A model generated the notes under the pieces. It worked only from the letters and a program-made list of their open reading frames with translations. It had not been told where the DNA came from and searched no databases. Positions 1 to 8,487 of a DNA stretch of 64,000 nucleotides are shown in pieces. Numbering within the stretch: the first letter of the stretch is position 1; each line of letters begins with the position of its first letter. Origin of the DNA: Metarhizobium sp017305935 (lineage in GTDB: Bacteria > Pseudomonadota > Alphaproteobacteria > Rhizobiales > Rhizobiaceae); NCBI RefSeq assembly GCF_029601685.1, contig NZ_JARRIR010000011.1:156336-220335 (forward strand). The letters run 5' to 3'. A program made the position numbers and the translations under genes.

Positions 1-1
1 G

Positions 2-673
2 CCGACGGACCGGGCCGGTTACATCGCCAACGACGATTGGGACAATATCGGCCAGCGCCTCTCCGACAGCGGCAGCGTCGAGTTCAGGGATTTCCCGGTC
101 TACGAAAGCGATTTCCTGCTGCCGCTCGCGGGGAAGGACGCCGCGCCTGCGGTGCGGTCGACGTTCAACACGCCGCTGATCCAGCTCGTCTTCGTTAACT
201 TCTATCTCGGGACGGCCGAGGGCGCGCTGGCGGCGGCAGAGGATTATGTGCGAAACACGACGCGTCCCTGGGTCACGTCCGGGCTCGAAAAAGCCAGCGA
301 GGATCCGTATATCCTGGAGCGCATCGGCGAGTTCCACGCGGCGCTGAAGGCCTCCGCCGCCCTTGCCGACGCGGCGGCGGTTGCCGTCCAGTCGGCGCTT
401 GCGGGCGGAGGAAGCGTCACCGCGCGCCAACGCGGCGCGGCGGCGATCGAGGCCTATGCGGCAAAGGTCAACGCCACCCATGTCGCGCTGGAGGTCACGT
501 CTCGCGTGTTCGAGCTGACCGGCGCCCGCTCGACCGCCTCGCACCACGGCTTCGACCGCTACTGGCGCAACGTGCGCACCCACACGCTGCACGACCCCGT
601 CTTCTACAAAGCCCGTGAAGTCGGCGATTTCGCGCTCAACGGCCGTGTGCCGGAGCCGAGCCTCTATAGCTGA
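2..673 (+). CDS. Acyl-CoA dehydrogenase-fold flavin monooxygenase (DszC/SfnB type), 3' part
   Basis: Only the C-terminal 223 residues are present; the reading frame is open to the left edge, so the start lies outside the window. The visible part holds the end of the middle beta domain and the C-terminal four-helix domain of the acyl-CoA dehydrogenase fold. The ending (RYWRNVRTHTLHDPV, then a GDFALNG-like motif) is shared almost word for word with the genes at 825-2039, 7152-8417 and 11024-12256. That signature belongs to the DszC/SfnB group of FMNH2-dependent oxygenases acting on sulfur compounds rather than to true beta-oxidation dehydrogenases. The substrate cannot be told. It is followed by a stem-loop and converges on the next gene. 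Confidence 0.8.
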   Translation, partial: PTDRAGYIANDDWDNIGQRLSDSGSVEFRDFPVYESDFLLPLAGKDAAPAVRSTFNTPLIQLVFVNFYLGTAEGALAAAEDYVRNTTRPWVTSGLEKASEDPYILERIGEFHAALKASAALADAAAVAVQSALAGGGSVTARQRGAAAIEAYAAKVNATHVALEVTSRVFELTGARSTASHHGFDRYWRNVRTHTLHDPVFYKAREVGDFALNGRVPEPSLYS

Positions 674-698
674 GGGGAGAAGCAGGCGGAAGAACCGG

Positions 699-717
699 AG
701 GCGGCCAATGGCCGCCT
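699..717 (+). terminator. Stem-loop after the DszC-like gene
   Basis: AGGCGGCC-AAT-GGCCGCCT forms a perfect 8-bp stem with a 3-nt loop 25 bases after the stop codon at 671-673. No T-run follows, so it is either a weak terminator or an mRNA 3'-end stabiliser. Confidence 0.5.
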
Positions 718-761
718 AATGCCGTTGGCGACCGGCATTCCCGCCCGCAAGCATACTTCCA

Positions 762-793
762 AGAAAAAGGCCGCAACTCCGAGAGTTGTGGCC
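762..793 (-). terminator. Rho-independent terminator of the 6680-825 operon
   Basis: Read on the minus strand, an 11-bp stem (769-779 with 783-793, one G-T type mismatch, 3-nt loop) is followed directly by TTTTT (complement of 764-768). It lies about 30 bases after the stop of the acyl-CoA-dehydrogenase-like gene and has the classical intrinsic terminator form. Confidence 0.75.
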
Positions 794-824
794 AGGCGAC
801 GACCCTCATGACGACGCGCGGATT

Positions 825-2039
825 TCAGAGCGCGCCACTCTTCGGCGGCGTGACACCATTGAGGTGATAGTTGCCGACGACGTGGTACTTCCAACGGACC
901 GGATCGTGCAGCGTATGCGTGCGGGCATTGCGCCAGTGACGCTCGAGGTTGAGACCGCGCCTGGTGGCGGACGAGCCGGCCAATTCGAACAGCACGTTCG
1001 TCGCGTCGATGGCGAGTTCCGTCGTCAGCACTTTGGCGGCGGCCACCGCCAGCGTCGCGGCGACGGCATTTTCCGCGGTGAGGTTCACCTGCGCCTGATC
1101 GACCTTGCGCCCTGCCCGCTCCAGCGTCGCCTCGGCGGCATCGAGGCGGATGGCGAGTTCGCCGATGCGGGCGATGGTCAGGGGATCGTCCGCGGCGCGC
1201 TCGACACCGCTGCCGGTCCAGGGCCGCGCCCTGTCGCGGACGTAGTCGATCGTCTCCTTCAACGCCGCGCGCGCGATGCCGAGATCGATGCCGGCATGGA
1301 TGATCTGGCCGACGGAGCCGATCGTGCCAGGGCGCTCGAACCCTTTCTGGTGCGGCACGACGGCATCGGCCGGCACGTAGACGTCATTCAGGATCGTCGT
1401 GCCGCTGCCCGTCGTGCGCTGGCCGAAGCCGTCCCAGTCGTCGACGATCTCGATACCCTCGGTCTCGCGCGGGGCAAACGACATGGTGAGGCGATCCTCT
1501 TCGTCGAGCGCGAAGATCGCCACCCAATGGGCGAAGAGCACGCCGGTCGAATAGAATTTCCGTCCGTTGATGCGGAAGCCCGCGCCATCGCGTGTGATGC
1601 GCGTGTTGTAGTCGCCCACCGTCTTCGTGCCGACCTCGGAAAGGGCGTTGCCGAAGCGCTCGCCGGCAAGCGCCCGGCCGAAATAGAAGCGCTTCTGCGT
1701 CTCGCTGCCGTCGTGGCGGAGCGCTTCCAGAATGTAGAAATGGTTCTGCGAGATCTGCCCGATCGAGCTGTCGGCCTCCGAGAGGATCGCCGTCACCTCG
1801 GCGAGCACGACATTGGAGACATCGATGCCGCCATATTCGGAGGGAACGGTGATGGCCAGCAGGCCGGAGGCGGAGAGCTTGTCCAGTTCCTCATGCGGCA
1901 GCGCCCGCTCGTGATCGCGCCGGCTCGCGCCGCCGGCGAACTCGGCGGCAAGCGTGCGGGCGATGGTGAGCGCCTCTTCTTCGCTGTCGATACGGTGGGC
2001 GGTCTGCGAGGGGTCGGCAAGCCGGGTGACGCTGCTCAT
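825..2039 (-). CDS. Acyl-CoA dehydrogenase-fold monooxygenase (SfnB/DszC family)
   Basis: A 404-residue flavoprotein with the full acyl-CoA dehydrogenase layout: N-terminal helical domain (PSEYGGIDVSN near residue 70), middle beta domain (RINGRKFYSTG, about 155-165) and C-terminal helical domain ending RHWRNARTHTLHDPV. These motifs are typical of FMNH2-dependent SfnB/DszC enzymes that oxygenate sulfides and sulfones; a real acyl-CoA dehydrogenase would carry a catalytic Glu and CoA-binding motifs not evident here. The start ATG at 2039 has AGGA eight bases upstream; longer open frame is noise. It is the last gene of a minus-strand operon behind a ribose-type ABC importer, so the importer probably brings in its sulfur substrate or precursor. 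Substrate unknown. Confidence 0.82.
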   Translation of the reverse strand: MSSVTRLADPSQTAHRIDSEEEALTIARTLAAEFAGGASRRDHERALPHEELDKLSASGLLAITVPSEYGGIDVSNVVLAEVTAILSEADSSIGQISQNHFYILEALRHDGSETQKRFYFGRALAGERFGNALSEVGTKTVGDYNTRITRDGAGFRINGRKFYSTGVLFAHWVAIFALDEEDRLTMSFAPRETEGIEIVDDWDGFGQRTTGSGTTILNDVYVPADAVVPHQKGFERPGTIGSVGQIIHAGIDLGIARAALKETIDYVRDRARPWTGSGVERAADDPLTIARIGELAIRLDAAEATLERAGRKVDQAQVNLTAENAVAATLAVAAAKVLTTELAIDATNVLFELAGSSATRRGLNLERHWRNARTHTLHDPVRWKYHVVGNYHLNGVTPPKSGAL

Positions 2040-2065
2040 GAAGAATCCTTTCGATGAATCCGGGT

Positions 2066-3052
2066 TCAGGCCCGGCCGGCGGCCTTGCGGTTGGCGAAGC
2101 CGATGGCGAGGACGCAGAAGATGAGGAGGCCGGTGCCGACCTGCTGCCAGTAGAAATTGAGGCCGGACAGCAGGAGGCCATTGGCGACGATGCCGAGCAG
2201 CAGCACACCGAGAACGGTGCCCGGCACGTTCGGCCGCCCATGCGGGTCGAAGGTCGTGCCGATGAAGGTGGCGCCGATGGCGTTGAGGAGGAAGGCGTTG
2301 CCGGAGGACGGAATATAGACCGTGACCGTCGAGGTGAGAATGAGGCCGACCACGGCGGCGATCGTCGAGACCAGGATATAGGTGGCGGCCGCGATGCGTG
2401 GCAGGCGCAGCCCCGAATAGCGCACGACGCTCGCCTGGATGCCGGTGGCGAGCGCCACCCGGCCGAAGCACGTGCGCGAAAGCACGACCCAAGCCCCGCC
2501 GATGACGAGCGCGGCGACGAGAAGCGGCACGGGAATGCCCGCGAGCGTGCCCTGTCCGAGGAAGCGGAAGGCTTCCGGCACGCCGGCGGGCGGCAGGTAG
2601 ACCGGGTTTCCGCCGTTCGTCAGCAATTGCTGCACGCTGCGGCCGACGAAGAGCGTGCCGAGCGTGGCGAGGAACGGCGAGATGCCGATACCGGCGATGA
2701 GCACGGCGTTGAACAGGCCGACCAGTGCGCCGCCGGCAAGCCCGCCGAGGGCGGCAAGCGCGACCGGCTGGCCGGCACGCACCAGGGAGACGAAAGCGAA
2801 GCTCGAAAAATCCACCGCCGTGCCGACCGAAAGGTCGATGCCGCCCGCCGAGACGGCGAAGGTCATGGCGATGGAGACGATGGCGAGCAGGGCGAAATTG
2901 TTCACCAGCACGCTGAGGAGGTTTGCGCCGGACAGGAAGCCGGGCGCAAGCGCTGCGAACAGGATGAAGACGGCGGCGAGCGCCGCGACCAGCGCAGAGC
3001 GCGCGACGCCGCGGCTGAAGGAGGAAACAGCGACGTTCCCCATGTCAGACAT
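2066..3052 (-). CDS. ABC transporter permease, ribose/RbsC type
   Basis: A 328-residue polytopic membrane protein of the BPD_transp_2 (RbsC/XylH/AraH) family. A first hydrophobic segment lies at about residues 20-42, followed by the family hallmark SAGGIDLSVG near residue 68, and the C-terminal part contains the GxxxPNVPGTVLG segment common to sugar permeases. It overlaps the 3' end of the preceding permease gene (ends 3045) by eight bases, showing translational coupling. Together with the second permease, the double ATPase and the periplasmic protein upstream it forms a complete carbohydrate-uptake-family 2 importer. Linkage to a DszC-like oxygenase suggests an organosulfur rather than a sugar substrate, which is inference. 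Confidence 0.88.
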   Translation of the reverse strand: MSDMGNVAVSSFSRGVARSALVAALAAVFILFAALAPGFLSGANLLSVLVNNFALLAIVSIAMTFAVSAGGIDLSVGTAVDFSSFAFVSLVRAGQPVALAALGGLAGGALVGLFNAVLIAGIGISPFLATLGTLFVGRSVQQLLTNGGNPVYLPPAGVPEAFRFLGQGTLAGIPVPLLVAALVIGGAWVVLSRTCFGRVALATGIQASVVRYSGLRLPRIAAATYILVSTIAAVVGLILTSTVTVYIPSSGNAFLLNAIGATFIGTTFDPHGRPNVPGTVLGVLLLGIVANGLLLSGLNFYWQQVGTGLLIFCVLAIGFANRKAAGRA

Positions 3053-4094
3053 TCTCCTTGCGGCCGAGCACCGTGGTGGCGGAAACGACCAGCAGGATCA
3101 GTAGTCCCTGCACGCCGCTGACCAGCGTGCTGGAAATGTTGAGAAGCTGGAAGCCGTTGATGAGGAAGCCGACGAAAAGCACCGACAGCAACGTGCCGGT
3201 GATTGTCGGCACCAGCCGGCGGGAAAAGACCGTGCCGAGCAGGGCGGTGACGACGACCGGCAGCAGCATGTCGCCGGCCCCGGTGGTGCTGCCCGAAAGG
3301 TAGGAGACCGAAAGGATGCCGGCGAGCCCCCCGCACAGGCCGCTTGCCAGGAACGAGCCGGCGACGAAGGTCTTGACGGGCAGGCCCGCCGCCCGCGCCG
3401 CATCCGGGAATGCGCCGACCGCGTAGAGGCGCAGGCCGAGCGGCGTGTACTGCACGATGGCGGCGACGACGAGCGTGAAGCCGAGAAGGAGGTAGGCGAG
3501 CACGGGAATGCCGAACGGGCCGCCGGCCGAAAGCGTCGAGAGGAACGCGCCCGATGCGGGGACGACGGTATTCTGCGTCAGCACCAGTTCGAGGCCGGCG
3601 ACGACGTTCATGACGGCAAGCGTCGCCAGCAGCGGCACGATACCCGCAAGCGTGACGGCGGCGGCATTGACCGCGCCAATGGCGAGTCCCGTGCCGAGCG
3701 CGCCGGCAATCGCGACACCATCGCCATGTCCCGCCTGCGCCAGCGTGGCATAGACGGCGGCGCTGAGGCCCATATTGGCGGCCAGCGACAGGTCGATGCC
3801 GCCCGTCACGACGTTCGAGCCGCCGGCGATGATGACGATGGTGAGCCCGATGGCCAGCACGCCCGCTATGGCCGACTGGCCGAGCACGTTGCCGATATTG
3901 CCGACCGTGAGGAAGAACGGCGCAGTGACGGAGAAGACGATGAGAACGCCGAGGAAGACGGCGAGCGCCCCGCCACGCAGCGCCAGCGTGGCAAAGCGGC
4001 GGCCGAAGGTCGGGCCTGCGCCTGGCGGTTCGAATGCCTTCTGGGCCTCGACTTCGAGTGCGGAGGCAGGGATATAGGGCGTGTCAACCAGCAT
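3045..4094 (-). CDS. ABC transporter permease, ribose/RbsC type (second subunit)
   Basis: About 349 residues, several transmembrane helices, with the family motif TGGIDLSLAANMG near residue 95, the same kind of inner-membrane permease as its downstream neighbour but clearly diverged in sequence. Start choice: ATG at 4094 overlaps the ATPase stop (4084) by eleven bases and has a short GAG purine stretch upstream; ATG at 4109 is an alternative. Two different permeases imply a heterodimeric channel, less common in this family than the usual homodimer. Function follows from family and gene order: passage of a small polar solute delivered by the binding protein at 5676-6680. Confidence 0.86.
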   Translation of the reverse strand: MLVDTPYIPASALEVEAQKAFEPPGAGPTFGRRFATLALRGGALAVFLGVLIVFSVTAPFFLTVGNIGNVLGQSAIAGVLAIGLTIVIIAGGSNVVTGGIDLSLAANMGLSAAVYATLAQAGHGDGVAIAGALGTGLAIGAVNAAAVTLAGIVPLLATLAVMNVVAGLELVLTQNTVVPASGAFLSTLSAGGPFGIPVLAYLLLGFTLVVAAIVQYTPLGLRLYAVGAFPDAARAAGLPVKTFVAGSFLASGLCGGLAGILSVSYLSGSTTGAGDMLLPVVVTALLGTVFSRRLVPTITGTLLSVLFVGFLINGFQLLNISSTLVSGVQGLLILLVVSATTVLGRKENV

Positions 4095-5616
4095 GGCGAA
4101 GCGTCTCATGGGCGCCCGTGACATCGGCAAGGACCTCGTCCGGGCTCGTTTCGGAGGAAATGAACTGCCGCGTGACGCGGCCGCGGAAGAAGACGAGAAC
4201 GCGATCGGTGACGCCGAGCAGTTCCTCGATATCGGAGGAAAGCACGAGGACGGCCGCGCCGCGTTCGGCAAGCTCGCCGATCAGCCGGTAAATCTCCACC
4301 TTGGCCGCGATGTCGACACCCGTCGTGGGTTCGTCGAGCAGATAGATTTCCGACTGGCGGCTCAGCCATTTGGCGATCGCCACCTTCTGCTGATTGCCGC
4401 CCGAGAGCGTCTTCACGAGGGCATCGACGCTGTCGGTCTTGATCTGCAGTCGCCTGACGAGGTCTTCCGTCTGCCGCCGTTCCGCGCCGCGATCAATGAG
4501 GCCATGCGAAAAGCGGTCGAGGCTGGCGAGCGTGGTGTTTTCCGTGACGGAAAGGTCGAGCGCGACGCCGTCGCGGCGGCGATCCTCCGGCACGAGCGCC
4601 AGATGGCGGTCCGTCGCAGCCGCGGGATCGGCGCAGAACACCGTCTCGCCCTTGACGGAAACGGTGCCGCCGGTCGGCCGGTCGAGGCCGAAGAGCGTTC
4701 GCACCACCTCCTTCGCGCCCGAACCGACGAGCCCGGTGAAACCGAGAACCTCGCCCTTGCGGAGCGAAAAGGAGACGGCGTCGAAGCGGTCTGCGAGCGC
4801 CAGGTTGTCCACCTCCAGGAGCACCTCGCCCGGTGTGACGGCCGGCTTCGGATAAAGTTCGCCGATATCGCGATTGACCATCAGCGCGCCGATCTCGGCC
4901 GCCGAGGTTTTAGCGACGGGCAGGGTCGCGACATCGCGGCCGTTGCGCAGCACCGTCACCGTGTCGCAGAGATCGGCGATCTCCCCGAGATAATGCGAGA
5001 TGTAAAGGATGGTGACGCCCTCCGAGCTCAGGCGGCGGATGAGCTGGAAAAGCAGGTCCGCCTCGCGCCGGACGAGTGCGGCGGTCGGTTCGTCGAAGAC
5101 CAGCACCTTGGGATTGGCGATCAGTGCCCGCGTGATCTGGACGATCTGCTTTTCCGCCGCCGAAAGATCGGCGATCAGCGCGGAATGGGGCAGTGCCAGG
5201 CCGAAATAACGCTCCAGCACCTCGGCCGACTTGCGCCGCATCGCCCCCCGGTCGAGGAAGGGCGTGCCCGGGAAACGCAGCTCGCGGCCGAGGAAAAGGG
5301 CCTCGCCGACCGTGAAGGTGGGAACGAGAAGGCGGTCCTGGTGGATGAAGTGAATGCCGAGTTCTTCCGCAAGATGCGGCGTCAACCGGTCATAGGACTT
5401 GCCGTCGATCTCAAGCCTGCCCTCATCCGGCCGGTGAAGGCCGGCGATGAGCTTGATCAGCGTCGACTTGCCTGCGCCGTTCTGCCCGACGAGACCGTGG
5501 ATCGAACCACGCACGACGGTCAGCGACGCACCCGACAGGGCCGTCGCCCCGCCAAAGTGCTTGACGATGTTTTCGAGACGGATGATCGCCTCGCCATTCC
5601 CTGCTGTACCAACCAT
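4084..5616 (-). CDS. ABC transporter ATPase, double-domain sugar type (RbsA-like)
   Basis: A 510-residue duplicated ATPase. The first half carries a normal Walker A (GQNGAGKSTL), Walker B (KVLVFDEPTA) and a degenerate signature (LSAAEKQ). The second half has the degenerate P-loop (GLVGSGAKE), the signature LSGGNQQK and IYLLDEPTTGVD, the asymmetric pattern usual for RbsA/MglA. Start: ATG at 5616 has GGGGAT about eight bases before it; the in-frame ATG at 5631 has no ribosome site. It energises the two permeases downstream. A stem-loop separates it from the binding protein gene. Confidence 0.9.
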   Translation of the reverse strand: MVGTAGNGEAIIRLENIVKHFGGATALSGASLTVVRGSIHGLVGQNGAGKSTLIKLIAGLHRPDEGRLEIDGKSYDRLTPHLAEELGIHFIHQDRLLVPTFTVGEALFLGRELRFPGTPFLDRGAMRRKSAEVLERYFGLALPHSALIADLSAAEKQIVQITRALIANPKVLVFDEPTAALVRREADLLFQLIRRLSSEGVTILYISHYLGEIADLCDTVTVLRNGRDVATLPVAKTSAAEIGALMVNRDIGELYPKPAVTPGEVLLEVDNLALADRFDAVSFSLRKGEVLGFTGLVGSGAKEVVRTLFGLDRPTGGTVSVKGETVFCADPAAATDRHLALVPEDRRRDGVALDLSVTENTTLASLDRFSHGLIDRGAERRQTEDLVRRLQIKTDSVDALVKTLSGGNQQKVAIAKWLSRQSEIYLLDEPTTGVDIAAKVEIYRLIGELAERGAAVLVLSSDIEELLGVTDRVLVFFRGRVTRQFISSETSPDEVLADVTGAHETLRHAG

Positions 5617-5640
5617 GACTGCAATCCCCATTGACAGAAC

Positions 5641-5664
5641 GACCGCGGCGCAGCCGCCGCGGTC
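5641..5664 (-). other. Intercistronic stem-loop after the binding-protein gene
   Basis: GACCGCGGCG and CGCCGCGGTC form a perfect 10-bp stem with a 4-nt loop, between the stop of the periplasmic protein gene (5676) and the ATPase start. Such hairpins usually protect the 5' binding-protein message and lower expression of the genes behind it. Confidence 0.6.
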
Positions 5665-5675
5665 CGGCCGGACGA

Positions 5676-6680
5676 TCAGCCGATGCCGAGCTTCTTGGAG
5701 ATCTCGCCGACGTTCTGCTTGTTGGCGAGCAGCGCCGGCACATAAGTTTCGCGCGGCAGCGTTTCGCCGGCAAGGTGACGGGCGACGTTGCGGATGGCGA
5801 CGCGGCCCAGTTCGGCGGGCTGCTGGGCGACGTCGGCGGCGGCCGGCGAGTTCGGATCGGCGACGAGCTGGAGCACTTCCGGGCTGCCATCGACACCATA
5901 GGTCCGGATCTCCGTGCGGCCGGCGGCGGCAAGCGCCTGCGTTGCGCCGAGCTGCGGAATGTCCCATGCGGACCAGATCGCCTTGATCGACCCCTTTTCC
6001 GGATATTTCGCGAGAATGGCGGTAATTTGCGTGAACGCATCCTGGACGGTGTTCGGAATCACGTCGCGCAGCTCCGGCTGCACGATCTGAACCTTCGGGA
6101 AATATTTCACCACATTGACCAGCTGGTCATAGCGGATGGCGCAGGGTGTCACGCCGTAGAAGCCGTTGAACACGACGATATTGCCCTCGCCGCCGATATC
6201 GGAAACGAGTTGAAGGGCGAGGTCCTTGCCGATGCCCCAATTGTCCGAGGTCGAGTTGTTGATCGAGTTGACCGAGCCGACATCGATGGTGAAGACCGGG
6301 ATATCGGCCTCACGCGCCTTTTTCAGCCACGGGTCGATGACGCTGAGCGTACCGAGAAGCTGGACGATGGCATCGGGCTTCTGGGCGATCAGCGTCTGGA
6401 GCTGGGACACGAGCTTGCCGTCGTTGCGGCCGGCATCGACGGCGATCGGCTCGCCGCCGAGGCGCTTCACCTCTTCGATCTGGGCGTTGTAGGCCTGGAG
6501 ATCGAAAAAATGATCCGTGCCGGCAGTGCTGATGCCGATGCGCTTGCCCTTGAGAGAGAGGCCGTCCTCGGCTGCTGCGGCATGGGCCGAGAGCAGGCCG
6601 GTTCCTGCCACAACGCCCGCGACGGCGGTGAGCTTCAGGAGATTGCGGCGATTGACGCCGGATCGGATATCGTCGGACAT
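5676..6680 (-). CDS. Periplasmic substrate-binding protein, ribose/RbsB family
   Basis: A 334-residue exported protein. The N-terminus has a twin-arginine-like signal (NRRNLLKL, hydrophobic core, AHAAAAEDG cleavage region near residue 36), so it is probably exported folded. The body is the periplasmic-binding-protein type 1 fold of the LacI/RbsB group: GKRIGISTAGTDHFF start, TLIAQKPDAIVQL, then a hinge region ending with a KLGIG C-terminus. It is the first gene of the minus-strand operon 6680-825. Neighbouring DszC-like oxygenase makes an organosulfur ligand plausible, but nothing in the sequence identifies it. Confidence 0.87.
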   Translation of the reverse strand: MSDDIRSGVNRRNLLKLTAVAGVVAGTGLLSAHAAAAEDGLSLKGKRIGISTAGTDHFFDLQAYNAQIEEVKRLGGEPIAVDAGRNDGKLVSQLQTLIAQKPDAIVQLLGTLSVIDPWLKKAREADIPVFTIDVGSVNSINNSTSDNWGIGKDLALQLVSDIGGEGNIVVFNGFYGVTPCAIRYDQLVNVVKYFPKVQIVQPELRDVIPNTVQDAFTQITAILAKYPEKGSIKAIWSAWDIPQLGATQALAAAGRTEIRTYGVDGSPEVLQLVADPNSPAAADVAQQPAELGRVAIRNVARHLAGETLPRETYVPALLANKQNVGEISKKLGIG

Positions 6681-6712
6681 GATGTGCCCCGTTGGATCGA
6701 TAATGATATAAT

Positions 6713-6729
6713 TCTATAAAATATATAGA
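6713..6729 (-). promoter_or_regulatory. AT-rich dyad in the promoter region of the ribose-type operon
   Basis: TCTATA-N5-TATAGA lies in a strongly AT-rich stretch (about 6695-6730) 33 bases before the start of the binding-protein gene at 6680. It is likely to contain the promoter of the minus-strand operon, and the dyad a regulator site. Similar TCTAT/ATAGA dyads occur at 12325-12345 and 12961-12972. Confidence 0.4.
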
Positions 6730-6885
6730 CTATCTCGTGGAGATAGGCAGGATTTTCCAAAATCCGGGGCGGTCGCGAAAAGATTGAACTTTTCGAAAGG
6801 CTGACGAATCCGCAGCTTGCCCCGGTGCGGCGCCCATCCCGCGCAACGCCCGGGCGGGATGCCGATCCGGCAGGCGATCGCCTTC

Positions 6886-7143
6886 GCCGAAGCCAAGCCC
6901 CTTCGTCACGGCGGCCATGGCCGAGACCAGCATCAGGGGATCGTTGACCGGAAGCTGGATGGTTTCGCGCAGCGTCAGGCCGACGACTTCTGGTAGGCAT
7001 CGCACACCCCGACGATATCGGCGGGGAACAGCCCGTCGAACGGGTCGCGCTCCAGCGTCGCGGTCAGCGACGTCCAGGTGTCCGGCCTGTTGTGGTCGCT
7101 CGACCGGTCGTGCGGACGGGTCGAGCAGAATTTCCCAGGCCAT
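6886..7143 (-). pseudogene. Remnant of an NtaA/SnaA-type flavin monooxygenase
   Basis: On the minus strand two frames together encode typical N-terminal sequence of long-chain NtaA/SnaA luciferase-like monooxygenases. The first reads ...RPDTWTSLTATLERDPFDG followed by LFPADIVGVCDAYQKSS and a stop. The second continues QLPVNDPLMLVSAMAAVTKGLGFG. Homology stops near 6886 and no FMN-binding core or C-terminus follows, so the gene is truncated and frameshifted. It sits directly downstream of the DszC-like gene ending at 7152, suggesting an ancient oxygenase gene pair of which one member decayed. Confidence 0.7.
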
Positions 7144-7151
7144 GGACCGGG

Positions 7152-8417
7152 TCAGATCCAGGAATGCAGCGGCGGCTGCACGCCGCTGAGGTAATATTGC
7201 CCGACCGCATGGAGCTTCCAGCGCACCGGGTCGTGCAGCGTGTGCGTGCGCGCATCGCGCCAGAAGCGGTCGAGATTGTGCACGCCGAGGGTCGAGCGCG
7301 TGCCGGCAAGCTCGAACAGCTTGTTGGCAGCCGCCAGCGCCACCTCCGTCGTCAGCACCTTGGCCTCTGCGACCGCGATCTTCGCCTTGCCGATCGTCTC
7401 GTGGTTGACGTCGGCAATCGTCGCATCGAGTTCACGGCCGGCACGATCCAGCAAAGCTTCGGCGGCGTGCAGGCGGATCTTCAGGTCGCCGATGGCCGCG
7501 ATCGTATAGGGATCGTCGCCGGCGCGGTCCGAGCCGCTGTCGATCCACGGGCGGGCGTGGTGGCGCACGAGATCGATGGTCGCCTCTATGGCGCCCCGCG
7601 CGATGCCGGCGTCGATGGCCGCATGGATAAGCTGGCTCTGGGGACCGACGGCGCTCGGGTTCTCATAGACGATATGGGCCGGCAGCACGCGGTCTGCGGG
7701 AATGGCGACGCCATTGAGGACAACCGTTCCGCTTGCCGTGGTGCGCTGGCCGAAGGCCGACCAGTCGTTGACGACCTCAAGCCCCTGCGCGCCCCTGTCG
7801 GCGACCGCAACGACAACGTGTCCGTCCTCGTCCAGCGCCACGATCGGCACGAGATGGGCGAAGAGCGCACCGGTCGAATAGAATTTCCTGCCCGAGACCA
7901 CGACGTGATCGCCCTTGCGGACGAGCTTCGTCTCGAAGGCCTCGACATTCTTGCCGCCGAATTCGGAAAAGGCGTTGCCGAGCCGTCTTCCGCCCAGGAC
8001 CGCACCGAAGAGATCGCGCTTCTGCGCCTCGCTGCCCGTCTGCCTGATGACATCGATGATTTCAAAACTGTTCTGGGCGATCTGCGTCAGCGAGGAATCG
8101 CCGGCCGCCAGCGTCGCGAAGACCCTTGCCAGCGTGACCTGCGAGACGCCGGCTCCGCCATAGACCTTGGGAATGGTGATGCCCCACAACCCGCTCTGTG
8201 AAAAGAGATCGACTTCGCGGAACGGCAGGCGCCTTTCGCGGTCGCGCTCCTTCGCCTCGGCTGCAAAGAGCGGCTGTAGCTGTTCGGCGACGGCAATTGC
8301 CTCCGCGTCGTCGCGGATGACATGGGCCGGCGCCAGGGGCGGGCTTGGCAGCCAGCCGGGATCGCCCGGCTCTGCGTGAGGGGTTCTGGGGGTTGCGTTC
8401 GCAGCGTTCGAGCTCAT
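7152..8417 (-). CDS. Acyl-CoA dehydrogenase-fold monooxygenase (SfnB/DszC family)
   Basis: 421 residues, with an N-terminal extension of about 45 residues before the conserved fold. Domain order is that of the family: helical N domain (IPKVYGGAGVSQ), beta domain (VVSGRKFYSTG), C-terminal helices ending RFWRDARTHTLHDPVRW. It is clearly paralogous to 825-2039. ATG at 8417 is the only plausible start; the ribosome site is poor. It is the last intact gene of the minus-strand operon 12256-7152 behind a methionine/NlpA-type importer, and a perfect stem-loop separates it from the binding-protein gene. Likely role: reduced-flavin-dependent oxygenation of a sulfur compound to release sulfur; substrate unknown. 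Confidence 0.82.
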   Translation of the reverse strand: MSSNAANATPRTPHAEPGDPGWLPSPPLAPAHVIRDDAEAIAVAEQLQPLFAAEAKERDRERRLPFREVDLFSQSGLWGITIPKVYGGAGVSQVTLARVFATLAAGDSSLTQIAQNSFEIIDVIRQTGSEAQKRDLFGAVLGGRRLGNAFSEFGGKNVEAFETKLVRKGDHVVVSGRKFYSTGALFAHLVPIVALDEDGHVVVAVADRGAQGLEVVNDWSAFGQRTTASGTVVLNGVAIPADRVLPAHIVYENPSAVGPQSQLIHAAIDAGIARGAIEATIDLVRHHARPWIDSGSDRAGDDPYTIAAIGDLKIRLHAAEALLDRAGRELDATIADVNHETIGKAKIAVAEAKVLTTEVALAAANKLFELAGTRSTLGVHNLDRFWRDARTHTLHDPVRWKLHAVGQYYLSGVQPPLHSWI

Positions 8418-8446
8418 GTTGCACGGCCATCCATCGAAAGGAGGGG

Positions 8447-8471
8447 CCGGGCTGCGGCAAGCGCAGCCCGG
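8447..8471 (-). other. Intercistronic stem-loop between NlpA-type gene and oxygenase gene
   Basis: CCGGGCTGCG and CGCAGCCCGG form a perfect 10-bp stem with a 5-nt loop. It follows the binding-protein stop (8488) by 16 bases; a pyrimidine stretch follows on the minus strand. It may be a partial terminator or message stabiliser. Confidence 0.55.
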
Positions 8472-8487
8472 CGGCGAAAGGCGGAAA

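Noticed and set aside
825..2039. Annotation as fatty-acid acyl-CoA dehydrogenase
   Set aside because: The C-terminal HWRNARTHTLHDP signature and sulfur-gene context fit FMNH2-dependent DszC/SfnB oxygenases better.
786..2057. Plus-strand 423-codon frame
   Set aside because: Shadow of the SfnB/DszC-like gene on the minus strand; no motifs.
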